This document shows, piece after piece, positions 25,063-32,897 of a stretch of DNA of 64,000 bases (within the stretch, counting starts at the first letter, position 1; every line of letters begins with the position of its first letter). This stretch comes from Dokdonia sp. (GTDB taxonomy: Bacteria; Bacteroidota; Bacteroidia; Flavobacteriales; Flavobacteriaceae), in contig JAHDIF010000004.1 of assembly GCA_020630915.1 (NCBI GenBank), positions 248,001 to 312,000 on the forward strand, written 5' to 3'. Under the pieces are notes generated by a model, which was given only the letters and a program-made list of their open reading frames with translations, ran no database searches and was not told the DNA's origin. The position numbers and the translations under genes were made by a program.

Positions 25063-26208
25063 TTACTTACGATGCAGTAAACGCGTTAATTTTATAGATA
25101 AGTCGGATAAAATAATTTTAGCATTACCATTGCGTTCTATGTGATATTGTGCACTCTCAAGCTCAGAAACAATGCTAGAAATATTATTTCCTTGTATAAA
25201 CGGAGCAAATTTTTTCAGGTCAAATTCTGTCTGAGTTTCAAAAAAAACAAGCTCTGTAACTGCATAGTTTTGAAGCATCGCTTGCCGAAAGAATTGAATG
25301 CAATATTGCAAGAAATTCTTTTGAGTTTCGCGACCCGTTTTTGCGATGGTTTCACTCCACTGTAATAGGTCTAGGATAGCCTCTTTTTTCTTCCTTGCCA
25401 CGAAGGCACTTCGCACCCAAGTAACAAACCATTTTTCAAAAATTAATTCGTCATTATCACTTTGTAATAACTGTTGTGCTTTATTAAAATCTCCTTCAGA
25501 TTGATGCGCAATTTTAAGCGCTTCGGCTTCGGGTAGATTGTATTTTTGTGAAAGCGCATTAGAAAGGTGTTTTTCACTCAATCTTGGAAAATGCAAAACC
25601 TGACAACGCGACTTAATCGTGTCTATAATGCGATCCTCATTTTCGGTAATGAGTATAAAGACCGTTTTATTGGGAGGTTCTTCTATAAGCTTCAATAATT
25701 TATTAGAAGCGGCACTGTTCATCTTATCTGCCATCCAGATAATCATCACCTTATAGCCACCTTCATAGGCTTTGAGCGCTAGAGATTTATTAATATCAAG
25801 CGCTTCGTTTACTCCTATTTGTCCTTGTTTTTTCTCAATGTCTATGTGCTTATGCCAGTCAAAAAGACTTCCGTAGGGATTCTCCTTGATAAAAGAACGC
25901 CATTCCGTAGCAAAATGACAAGAAACAGGATGACTCTTGACGCGTGTAGTAGTCGCTACCGGAAAAGCAAAGTGCAGATCAGGATGTGCAATTTGATCGA
26001 ATTTAAGGTTACAAGCATCATTTCCTCCTCTGTTTTCGCCTGCCTGATTATTACATAAAATGTATTGAGCATATGCAATAGCCATAGGCAATGTACCAGA
26101 ACCCGCAGCACCCACAAATAATTGGGCGTGAGGAATACGGCCCTTATCTGCACTCTGGGTGAGGTGTTTTTTTATAAAATCTTGACCTATAACGTTTGAG
26201 AAAAGCAT
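25063..26208 (-). CDS. holB: DNA polymerase III subunit delta' (clamp loader)
   Basis: Delta' is part of the clamp loader that places the sliding clamp on DNA. I start at MLFSNVIGQDFIKKHLTQ (26208), since VIGQ near the N-terminus is canonical and the longer frame is hydrophobic junk. A P-loop-like GAAGSGTLPMA replaces the strict GxxGxGKT, as expected in delta', which does not hydrolyse ATP. A short cysteine-containing insert (NNQAGENRGGNDACNLK) follows, and FILITENEDRIIDTIKSRCQVLHF is the conserved sensor/SRC region. The length is 381 residues. It is divergent from pgk, with about 75 bp between the start codons. Confidence 0.9.
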   Translation of the reverse strand: MLFSNVIGQDFIKKHLTQSADKGRIPHAQLFVGAAGSGTLPMAIAYAQYILCNNQAGENRGGNDACNLKFDQIAHPDLHFAFPVATTTRVKSHPVSCHFATEWRSFIKENPYGSLFDWHKHIDIEKKQGQIGVNEALDINKSLALKAYEGGYKVMIIWMADKMNSAASNKLLKLIEEPPNKTVFILITENEDRIIDTIKSRCQVLHFPRLSEKHLSNALSQKYNLPEAEALKIAHQSEGDFNKAQQLLQSDNDELIFEKWFVTWVRSAFVARKKKEAILDLLQWSETIAKTGRETQKNFLQYCIQFFRQAMLQNYAVTELVFFETQTEFDLKKFAPFIQGNNISSIVSELESAQYHIERNGNAKIILSDLSIKLTRLLHRK

Positions 26209-26256
26209 AGAGGTCAAATATAATAGAAATGTTACGTTTTTATATAGCCTATCTAC

Positions 26257-26264
26257 TATATTTG
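26257..26264 (+). promoter_or_regulatory. Candidate -7 box TATATTTG for pgk
   Basis: Matches TAnnTTTG 18 bp before the pgk ATG at 26283, in the short region divergent to holB. Confidence 0.55.
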
Positions 26265-26282
26265 CTGGCAAAACTAACTATT

Positions 26283-27470
26283 ATGACTACGCTAGAGCAC
26301 TTTAACTTCAAGAACAAGAAAGCCCTTATTCGTGTGGATTTTAACGTTCCGCTGGATGACAATTTTGAGGTAACAGATACAACTCGGATTGAAGCGGCAA
26401 AAGCGACTGTTTTGAAAGTTCTGGAGGATGGTGGCGCTGCCATCTTAATGTCACACTTGGGACGCCCTAAAGCACAAGAACCAGAATTTTCAATGAAGCA
26501 TATATGTAGTAAAGTTTCAGAAATAATAGGTGTAGAAGTAAAATATGTTCCCAATTGTGTGGGTGAAGAAGCTCAAGAAGCCGCAAATAACCTTGAGATG
26601 GGAGAGATTCTTCTATTAGAAAACCTCAGATACCACGAGGAAGAGAAAAAAGGGGATCCCGCTTTCGCGAAAGCGTTATCACAACTAGGAGACATTTATG
26701 TAAATGATGCCTTTGGTACGGCGCACAGAGCACACGCCAGCACCACGATTATTGCACAATTTTTTCCAGAGGCTAAATGTTTCGGACAATTACTTGCAAA
26801 AGAGATCGAAAGCCTAGATAAGGTACTTAATAATAGTGAGAAACCAGTACTAGCAATTTTAGGAGGCTCTAAAGTATCTTCTAAGATTACCGTAATAGAG
26901 AATATACTTGACAAGGTAGACGAGATGATTATAGGCGGAGGAATGGCTTTTACTTTTATTAAAGCCCAAGGTGGAAGCATAGGAGATTCTATATGTGAAG
27001 ATGATAAAATGGAACTAGCGCTCGATATTTTAAAGCAAGCAAAAGAAAAGAATGTAAAAATCCATTTACCCGTAGATGTTATCGCTGCTAATGACTTTTC
27101 TAACGATGCCGAGACTAAAATAAGTGATATAACAGCCATAGAAGATGGCTGGCAGGGACTGGATGCTGGACCTAATTCAAGAGAGAATTTTGATGCAGCC
27201 GTAAAGCGTTGTAAAACGATCTTATGGAATGGCCCTCTAGGCGTATTTGAAATGGATACCTTCTCTCACGGAACGATAGCCTTAGGGCATAGTATTGCGG
27301 CGGCTACAAAAAATGGCGCTTTTTCTCTAGTAGGAGGAGGAGATAGTGTTGCGGCAGTAAAGCAGTTTGGTTTTGCACCTAAGGTAAGTTATGTGTCTAC
27401 AGGAGGAGGAGCCATGCTAGAAATGCTAGAAGGTAAAACCTTGCCTGGTATTGCAGCTATAGCAGAGTAG
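26283..27470 (+). CDS. pgk: Phosphoglycerate kinase
   Basis: PGK converts 1,3-bisphosphoglycerate and ADP to 3-phosphoglycerate and ATP in glycolysis. I start at MTTLEHFNFKNKKALIRVDFNVPL (26283); RVDFNVPL is the PGK signature. ILMSHLGRPK, the LLENLRYHEEE block, NDAFGTAHRAHAS and the C-terminal GGGDSVAAVKQFG and STGGGAMLEML nucleotide-binding loops are all intact. It has 395 residues, a normal length. The palindrome sits in the loop after LRYHEEEKKGDPAFAKAL, a region where PGKs naturally carry FAK, so here the repeat may have been tolerated easily. Confidence 0.97.
   Translation: MTTLEHFNFKNKKALIRVDFNVPLDDNFEVTDTTRIEAAKATVLKVLEDGGAAILMSHLGRPKAQEPEFSMKHICSKVSEIIGVEVKYVPNCVGEEAQEAANNLEMGEILLLENLRYHEEEKKGDPAFAKALSQLGDIYVNDAFGTAHRAHASTTIIAQFFPEAKCFGQLLAKEIESLDKVLNNSEKPVLAILGGSKVSSKITVIENILDKVDEMIIGGGMAFTFIKAQGGSIGDSICEDDKMELALDILKQAKEKNVKIHLPVDVIAANDFSNDAETKISDITAIEDGWQGLDAGPNSRENFDAAVKRCKTILWNGPLGVFEMDTFSHGTIALGHSIAAATKNGAFSLVGGGDSVAAVKQFGFAPKVSYVSTGGGAMLEMLEGKTLPGIAAIAE
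26661..26674. repeat. GCTTTCGCGAAAGC palindrome, copy 8
   Basis: Exact copy in pgk, read as PAFAKAL. Confidence 0.9.
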
Positions 27471-27480
27471 ATCACTACAG

Positions 27481-27508
27481 TTGTTGTAGTTTAAAACTAG
27501 TATATTTG
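27481..27508 (+). promoter_or_regulatory. Candidate promoter of the mltD-like gene
   Basis: TTG at 27481-27483 and TATATTTG at 27501-27508, spaced 17 bp, fit the Bacteroidetes -33/-7 pattern well. The ATG is at 27559. Confidence 0.6.
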
Positions 27509-27558
27509 GCTTATGGCTGTAAGCACAAGATCCCAGAATTTACAGCGTTTTAAAGACT

Positions 27559-29151
27559 ATGCTTTTAAAATCTAAAATTTTATGTCTTGCTGCGTTTACA
27601 GTGTGCGCACTATTGCAAGCGCAAGACACAATCCCCTATTCTAAATATATTCAAAAAGTAGCAGAAAAGGAGGTGCTACAAAGAGATACGATTACCGTGG
27701 TAGATTCTATTATGACCACCACTTTTGTACATGAAAAACCTCGTATTACGCTACAAACTTCTACAAAAGACTCTTTAGCCTTTAAACTGGAAGATGAGCC
27801 GCTTGCAGCACGCTTAGACGATGCCTGGCGTAAAGAGCTTGCAAGAATGGACTTATATGACTCTGTTGTTGCCATGGTTACCTATGAAAATTATAGAGAA
27901 AATGTTATTGTAGATTTACCCACAGATACTCTCAAGCAGCGCCTAGAACGATTAAACGACCGGACACCTTTTAATGTGGAGTATAATCCCGCTTTAGAAA
28001 GTGTGGTAAAACGATATCTTAAACGTCACAAACCCACGATGGAGCGGCTTATGGGGGTTAGTGAGTTTTACTTCCCACTATTTGAAGAGCGATTGGATAA
28101 GTACGATATCCCTCTTGAGATAAAATATTTGGCCATTGTGGAGTCGGCGTTGCGGCCCAAGGCTAAGTCTAGAGTAGGAGCTACAGGACTATGGCAATTT
28201 ATGTTTACTACAGGTAAAATGTACGGATTAGATGTAAACTCTTATGTAGACGAGCGTATGGATCCCATTATGGCTACAGAAGCTGCCTGCCAGTACCTTT
28301 CTAAGTTGTACGACCTGTTTGGAGATTGGGATTTAGCCCTTGCCTCTTATAATTCTGGGCCAGGTAACGTTTCTAAAGCAATACGACGTAGTGGAGGGTA
28401 TACTAATTATTGGAACATACGACAGAATTTACCTAGAGAAACGGCAGGTTACGTTCCTGCTTTTCTGGCAACTATGTATCTTTTTGAGTATGCAGATGAG
28501 CACGGATACCAACCGCAAAAACCACCTGTTTCATATTTTGCTTCAGACACGATTAGAATAAAGAAGACCATCACACTAGAGCAAGTAGCTCAGATAACTG
28601 GAGAACCGCTGGAGGTGGTTCAATTTTTGAACCCGTCGTATAAATTGGATGTGATACCTGTAGTAAAAGGAGAGGATTATTACTTGAGACTTCCACTAGA
28701 AAGTGTGGGAAAGTTTGTAAATAATGAGGAGGCGATTTACGCTTTCGCGAAAGCGGAATTAGACAAAAGAGAAAAACCTTTGCCAGAACTCATAAAGTCT
28801 GATGCTCAAGTGAGATATCGCGTACGTAGCGGTGATTATTTAGGTAAAATTGCCAATAAGTACGGCGTACGAGTAAGCCAGATCAAACGGTGGAATAACT
28901 TGAGATCTAACAACTTAAATATAGGACAGCGACTCACTATTTACCCAAGAAAGCCGGTTACTTCTTCTGCGACAAACACGACATCAAAAGCGATTGCTTC
29001 TGGTAAGAAAACCTATACGGTGCAAAGTGGAGATTCTCTCTGGAAGATCGCCAATAAATTTCCAGGAGTAAGTGTGGAGAATATTCGAGTTTGGAATGAT
29101 ATTCGTAATAACAAATTAAAACCGGGAATGAAACTTGTGGTTTCTAAATAA
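27559..29151 (+). CDS. mltD: Membrane-bound lytic murein transglycosylase D-like, LysM protein
   Basis: This 530-residue exported enzyme would cleave peptidoglycan glycan strands non-hydrolytically. A signal peptide (ILCLAAFTVCALLQAQ) is followed by a linker, then the SLT domain (about 180-300) with catalytic ES in LAIVESALRPKAKS, GLWQFMFTTGKMYGL and LASYNSGPGNV. A degenerate LysM-like unit lies near 335-385, and two clear LysM modules (RYRVRSGDYLGKIANKYGV, about 415; TYTVQSGDSLWKIANKF, about 485) end the protein. The palindrome is read as YAFAKAE in the linker before the LysM modules. The DUF4837 gene follows by 20 bp. Confidence 0.93.
   Translation: MLLKSKILCLAAFTVCALLQAQDTIPYSKYIQKVAEKEVLQRDTITVVDSIMTTTFVHEKPRITLQTSTKDSLAFKLEDEPLAARLDDAWRKELARMDLYDSVVAMVTYENYRENVIVDLPTDTLKQRLERLNDRTPFNVEYNPALESVVKRYLKRHKPTMERLMGVSEFYFPLFEERLDKYDIPLEIKYLAIVESALRPKAKSRVGATGLWQFMFTTGKMYGLDVNSYVDERMDPIMATEAACQYLSKLYDLFGDWDLALASYNSGPGNVSKAIRRSGGYTNYWNIRQNLPRETAGYVPAFLATMYLFEYADEHGYQPQKPPVSYFASDTIRIKKTITLEQVAQITGEPLEVVQFLNPSYKLDVIPVVKGEDYYLRLPLESVGKFVNNEEAIYAFAKAELDKREKPLPELIKSDAQVRYRVRSGDYLGKIANKYGVRVSQIKRWNNLRSNNLNIGQRLTIYPRKPVTSSATNTTSKAIASGKKTYTVQSGDSLWKIANKFPGVSVENIRVWNDIRNNKLKPGMKLVVSK
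28741..28754. repeat. GCTTTCGCGAAAGC palindrome, copy 9
   Basis: Exact copy in the mltD-like gene, in an interdomain linker, read as YAFAKAE. Confidence 0.9.
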
Positions 29152-29171
29152 TCCCATAAAAGATACCCAGA

Positions 29172-30137
29172 ATGAAAAAAATAGTCATTACTCTATTGTG
29201 TGTAGCGGCACTAGCTTCTTGTGATAATAAATCCTCAAAACGTATTCTTACAGATTCTTCGGGACGAATTAATAATGTAAAAGTTGTTGTAGATAAAGAA
29301 CAATGGCAAGGACTTATTGGAGATGCACTACGCAAGGTCCTTGCAGCACCAGTATATGGATTACCTAGAGAAGAGCCATTGTTTTCTATAGATCAAATAC
29401 CACCAGAGGCTTTTTCAGGATTTTTAAGAAAAAACAGAGTGTTTTTAAGGCTTGAAAAGGGAGACGCAGGAATGATCGTGGAGAAAGACATTTATGCAGC
29501 TCCTCAAACAGGGATTACTATCACAGGAAAAACAGATCAAGAAATAGCCCAGACGATTTTAAAGAACAGTCAGGAAATTGTAAAAGCATTTAAAGAACAA
29601 GAACTAGAAGAAAACCAACGCCGTATTAAGTTATCACTTAAAAAAGTAGACTCTTTAAAAGAAAGTTTTGGTGTAAGCCTTCGATTTCCTACCGCTTATA
29701 GATATGCTAGTGAAAATCCAGATTTTTTCTGGATGCGTAAGGATCTAAAACGCAGCGGGAACATGAATATTACTGTGTATGAAGTACCGCTTAACACTCT
29801 TGATAGAGACACCTTTACAATTGCACGCATTGTAAGGATGCGTGATTCGATTGCTGGGAATAGCATCCCAGTAGATGACGGGCGCTTTCAAACAGAAAGA
29901 GCCTTCTCTCCTTTTTTACAAAAAACAGAAATAGATGGACATTTTGCGTGGGAGACGAAAGGTACTTGGGATGTAGAGGGACGCTATATGGCGGGGCCTT
30001 TTGTAAACTATGCCATACGCGATGAGAAGAATAATCGTTACTTAGTATTAGAAGGATTTATTTTTTCTCCTTCACAAGACCAAAGAGATAACATGTTTGA
30101 GCTAGAAGCGATATTGAGATCTGCTAAGCTGAAGTAG
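29172..30137 (+). CDS. DUF4837 family lipoprotein
   Basis: This 321-residue protein has a lipoprotein signal (MKKIVITLLCVAALASCDN; cysteine at residue 17). The mature part contains repeated alpha/beta segments, including the DUF4837 hallmarks WQGLIGDALRKVLAAPVYGLPREEPLF and the RYASENPDFFWMRKDLKR block in the second half. The family is restricted to Bacteroidetes and has no known function. It follows mltD by 20 bp and a strong terminator lies downstream, so the pair forms a transcription unit and may share a cell-wall role. Confidence 0.85.
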   Translation: MKKIVITLLCVAALASCDNKSSKRILTDSSGRINNVKVVVDKEQWQGLIGDALRKVLAAPVYGLPREEPLFSIDQIPPEAFSGFLRKNRVFLRLEKGDAGMIVEKDIYAAPQTGITITGKTDQEIAQTILKNSQEIVKAFKEQELEENQRRIKLSLKKVDSLKESFGVSLRFPTAYRYASENPDFFWMRKDLKRSGNMNITVYEVPLNTLDRDTFTIARIVRMRDSIAGNSIPVDDGRFQTERAFSPFLQKTEIDGHFAWETKGTWDVEGRYMAGPFVNYAIRDEKNNRYLVLEGFIFSPSQDQRDNMFELEAILRSAKLK

Positions 30138-30153
30138 CGACTTCATTCATAAC

Positions 30154-30193
30154 AAAAAAAGCCCCACACTTTTTAGAATGTGGGGCTTTTTTA
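30154..30193. terminator. Bidirectional terminator between DUF4837 and tatA
   Basis: AAAAAAAGCCCCACA, a short loop, then TGTGGGGCTTTTTT. It serves the two convergent genes. Confidence 0.9.
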
Positions 30194-30210
30194 CACAAAA
30201 CGTGCAGGTG

Positions 30211-30402
30211 TTAATTTTCTTCTTTTATCTGTGGGTCTTCATCTTCGTCTTTAGAAGCTTTTTTAAACTCCTTGATCCCTCCGCCAAGACCACGCATCAT
30301 TTCTGGTATTTTCTTGCCTCCAAAAAGCAATAACACCACTAAAACTATTAGCCCTATTTGCCAAGGACCAATCATACCTAAAAAAATACCTAAAAATATC
30401 AT
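30211..30402 (-). CDS. tatA: Sec-independent translocase subunit TatA/TatE
   Basis: TatA forms the variable-size pore of the twin-arginine pathway. The 63 residues have the expected form: a short N-terminus, one membrane helix ([14 protein letters not shown]), the [23 protein letters not shown] amphipathic helix and an acidic tail. The GPWQIGLI start is typical. No tatC lies next to it. It converges on the DUF4837 gene across a shared terminator. Confidence 0.92.
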   Translation of the reverse strand: MIFLGIFLGMIGPWQIGLIVLVVLLLFGGKKIPEMMRGLGGGIKEFKKASKDEDEDPQIKEEN

Positions 30403-30504
30403 GTTTTTTATTTTAGAATTACAAAGATACTAAGAAATACGTATCACAAAGGCAAAAGGACTAATTTTAGCATTCTATGAAGAAATGAAATATAGGTAAG
30501 ATAG

Positions 30505-30512
30505 TATATTTG
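30505..30512 (+). promoter_or_regulatory. Candidate -7 box TATATTTG for the M23 peptidase gene
   Basis: Matches TAnnTTTG but ends only 5 bp before the ATG at 30518, so transcription would begin at or beside the start codon (a leaderless message). Confidence 0.5.
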
Positions 30513-30517
30513 CAATT

Positions 30518-31384
30518 ATGGCTACCCAAGACAAGAAATCAAAATCTATAGCAAAAAAGCTGCTTCATAAGTACAGACTCGTAATACTTAATGAAGATAC
30601 TTTTGAGGAACGTATTTCTTTTAAACTAACACGACTTAACGTATTTATTCTTTCAGGGGTTTTTGCTATTATACTAATTAGCTTAACCACACTTCTTATT
30701 GCGTTTACGCCATTAAGAGAGTACATACCTGGTTATTCTAGCACTAAGCTGAAGAAAGACGCAGCTCTTTTACTAGCAAAAACAGATTCTTTAGAAAATG
30801 CGATTCGAGTGAATGAGCAATATTATAGCTCTATAAGAGGAGTACTATCTGGAGATGTTCCAACAATAGAGTTTGATAGAGATTCTATTCAGGAAATTGT
30901 TTTTAACTCAGAAGAAATGCAAGTTGCCACTAATAAAGAAGACTCGTTGTTGCGAGAAGAAGTTGCTCAAGAGGATAAATACAATCTTTTTCAAAGCGCT
31001 AGTACAACGGCTGAAATTAGCCTATTTCCTCCTGTAAAAGGCGCTATCTCACAAGCGTATACAGTTCAGGAAAAACACTATGGTATTGACATTGTTACAG
31101 AAAAAGATTCTCCTGTTCTTGCGGCGGCAGATGGAACCGTAATTTTTGCAGAATGGACTGCAGAGACAGGTCACGTTATTATTTTAAAACATGATAACGA
31201 CTTAATTACCGTTTACAAGCATAACGCCTCTTTATCTAAGTCTCAAGGAGAACTAGTTACTGCTGGAGAGGTTGTTGCAAGGGTGGGCAACACAGGAGAA
31301 CTTACCACGGGACCACACTTACATTTTGAGATTTGGGGTAATGGATATCCAATTAACCCAATTGATTTTATAGATTTTAACTAA
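30518..31384 (+). CDS. M23-family (LytM) metallopeptidase
   Basis: This 288-residue envelope protein has an N-terminal cytoplasmic basic segment, one membrane helix (about 45-68), a coiled-coil-like stalk (about 85-125) and a C-terminal LytM domain. The zinc ligands are all present: H and D of HYGIDIVTEK, and HxH in GPHLHFEIW. Intact ligands imply a working peptidoglycan endopeptidase rather than an EnvC-like activator. Its stop overlaps the GH3 start by one base (TAATG), so the two are translationally coupled. Confidence 0.92.
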   Translation: MATQDKKSKSIAKKLLHKYRLVILNEDTFEERISFKLTRLNVFILSGVFAIILISLTTLLIAFTPLREYIPGYSSTKLKKDAALLLAKTDSLENAIRVNEQYYSSIRGVLSGDVPTIEFDRDSIQEIVFNSEEMQVATNKEDSLLREEVAQEDKYNLFQSASTTAEISLFPPVKGAISQAYTVQEKHYGIDIVTEKDSPVLAAADGTVIFAEWTAETGHVIILKHDNDLITVYKHNASLSKSQGELVTAGEVVARVGNTGELTTGPHLHFEIWGNGYPINPIDFIDFN

Positions 31385-32880
31385 TGTCAATCAAATCATT
31401 TGCTGCTAAGATATTTGCTCGTCGCATACAGCGTAAAATAAATACTTGGGCTCAAAACCCTATTGAGACTCAAGATAAAGTGTTTAAAAAGCTCATAGAT
31501 GCTGCCCAGTATACAAGCTTTGGAAACGACCATCATTTTGATAAGATTCGGACATATGAAGATTTTGCAACTCATGTTCCAGTAAGGGATTACGAGGCAT
31601 TAAGACCCTATGTAGATCGCGTTGTGGCTGGAGAATCAGATGTGCTGTGGCCTGGAAAACCTCTTTATTTTGCAAAGACTTCTGGCACAACCTCTGGAGC
31701 GAAGTATATCCCGCTTACTAAAGATAGTATGGGCACGCATCCAGACACTGCTCGTAACGCTATTCTCTCTTATATCGCAGAAACAGGCAACACAACCTTT
31801 GTAAATGGTAAAATGATCTTTTTACAAGGAAGTCCAGAGGTAGCAGAGAAAAACGGAATTAAAGTGGGAAGACTCTCAGGCATTGTAGCACATTACGTTC
31901 CTAATTATTTGCAAAAAAACAGATTGCCTAGTTGGGAAACTAACTGTATCGAAGACTGGGAGACTAAAGTAGATGCTATAGTAGAAGAGACAATTGATCA
32001 AAACATGTCAATTATAAGTGGCATACCTTCCTGGGTTCAGATGTATTTTGAGAAGTTAAAAGAAAAGTCAGGCAAACCCGTGGGGGAACTTTTCAAAAAC
32101 TTCAACCTATTTATTTATGGAGGGGTCAACTATGAGCCGTATCGCGCCAAGTTTGAAAATTTGATAGGTCGAAAAGTAGACAGTATCGAACTCTATCCAG
32201 CGAGTGAGGGATTTTTTGCATTTCAGGATAAGCAAGGAGCAAAAGGTATGTTGCTACAACTAGATAACGGTATTTTTTACGAGTTTATCAAAGCAGATGA
32301 ATTTTTTACAGAAAAACCAGAAAGAATCACGCTTAAGGATGTACGAGTGGGGATAAATTACGTTATGATTATTTCTACTACGGCAGGATTATGGGGGTAT
32401 AACCTTGGGGATACCGTTCAGTTTACCAGCATATCACCATTTAGGGTTGTGGTTTCCGGAAGGATCAAACACTTTATTTCGGCTTTTGGAGAACATGTGA
32501 TAGGTAAGGAGGTAGAGCAGGCCATGAAAGAGGCTATGGCAGGAACAAGCATTAGTATTAATGAGTTTACCGTTGCACCACAAATTACCCCTGATAATGG
32601 TCTACCCTACCATGAGTGGTTTATAGAGTTTGAAAAAACGCCAGAAGCAGGTAGTGAGATGACTGCTTTCGCGAAAGCGTTAGACCAATCCTTACAATCG
32701 CAAAACAGCTATTACTTTGACCTAATCAAAGGGAAGGTGTTGCAGCCTTTAAAAGTAACGATAGTACCACAAGGAGGGTTTCAGGAATATATGAAGTCCA
32801 TCGGTAAATTAGGAGGACAAAATAAGTTGCCACGCCTCTCCAATGATCGTAAGATTGCAGATGCATTACCTGTATTATAA
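31384..32880 (+). CDS. GH3-family acyl-adenylating enzyme
   Basis: This 498-residue protein belongs to the GH3 branch of the ANL adenylate-forming superfamily. The ATP-binding P-loop-like motif is FAKTSGTTSGAKYIPLT (about residues 95-111), with the later GGVNYEPYRAKFENLIG and YPASEGFFAFQ blocks and a C-terminal hinge near GRIKHFISAFGEHVIGKEVE. In plants GH3 proteins conjugate amino acids to hormones; the bacterial substrate is unknown. The palindrome is read as TAFAKAL near residue 428. The DUF6909-type gene starts 17 bp downstream. Confidence 0.9.
   Translation: MSIKSFAAKIFARRIQRKINTWAQNPIETQDKVFKKLIDAAQYTSFGNDHHFDKIRTYEDFATHVPVRDYEALRPYVDRVVAGESDVLWPGKPLYFAKTSGTTSGAKYIPLTKDSMGTHPDTARNAILSYIAETGNTTFVNGKMIFLQGSPEVAEKNGIKVGRLSGIVAHYVPNYLQKNRLPSWETNCIEDWETKVDAIVEETIDQNMSIISGIPSWVQMYFEKLKEKSGKPVGELFKNFNLFIYGGVNYEPYRAKFENLIGRKVDSIELYPASEGFFAFQDKQGAKGMLLQLDNGIFYEFIKADEFFTEKPERITLKDVRVGINYVMIISTTAGLWGYNLGDTVQFTSISPFRVVVSGRIKHFISAFGEHVIGKEVEQAMKEAMAGTSISINEFTVAPQITPDNGLPYHEWFIEFEKTPEAGSEMTAFAKALDQSLQSQNSYYFDLIKGKVLQPLKVTIVPQGGFQEYMKSIGKLGGQNKLPRLSNDRKIADALPVL
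32665..32678. repeat. GCTTTCGCGAAAGC palindrome, copy 10
   Basis: Exact copy in the GH3 gene, read as TAFAKAL. Confidence 0.9.
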
Positions 32881-32881
32881 G

Positions 32882-32889
32882 TATCTTTG
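32882..32889 (+). promoter_or_regulatory. Candidate -7 box TATCTTTG before the DUF6909-type gene
   Basis: Matches TAnnTTTG 8 bp before the preferred ATG at 32898, directly after the GH3 stop codon. It would give a very short leader. Confidence 0.45.
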
Positions 32890-32897
32890 TGCTTTAT

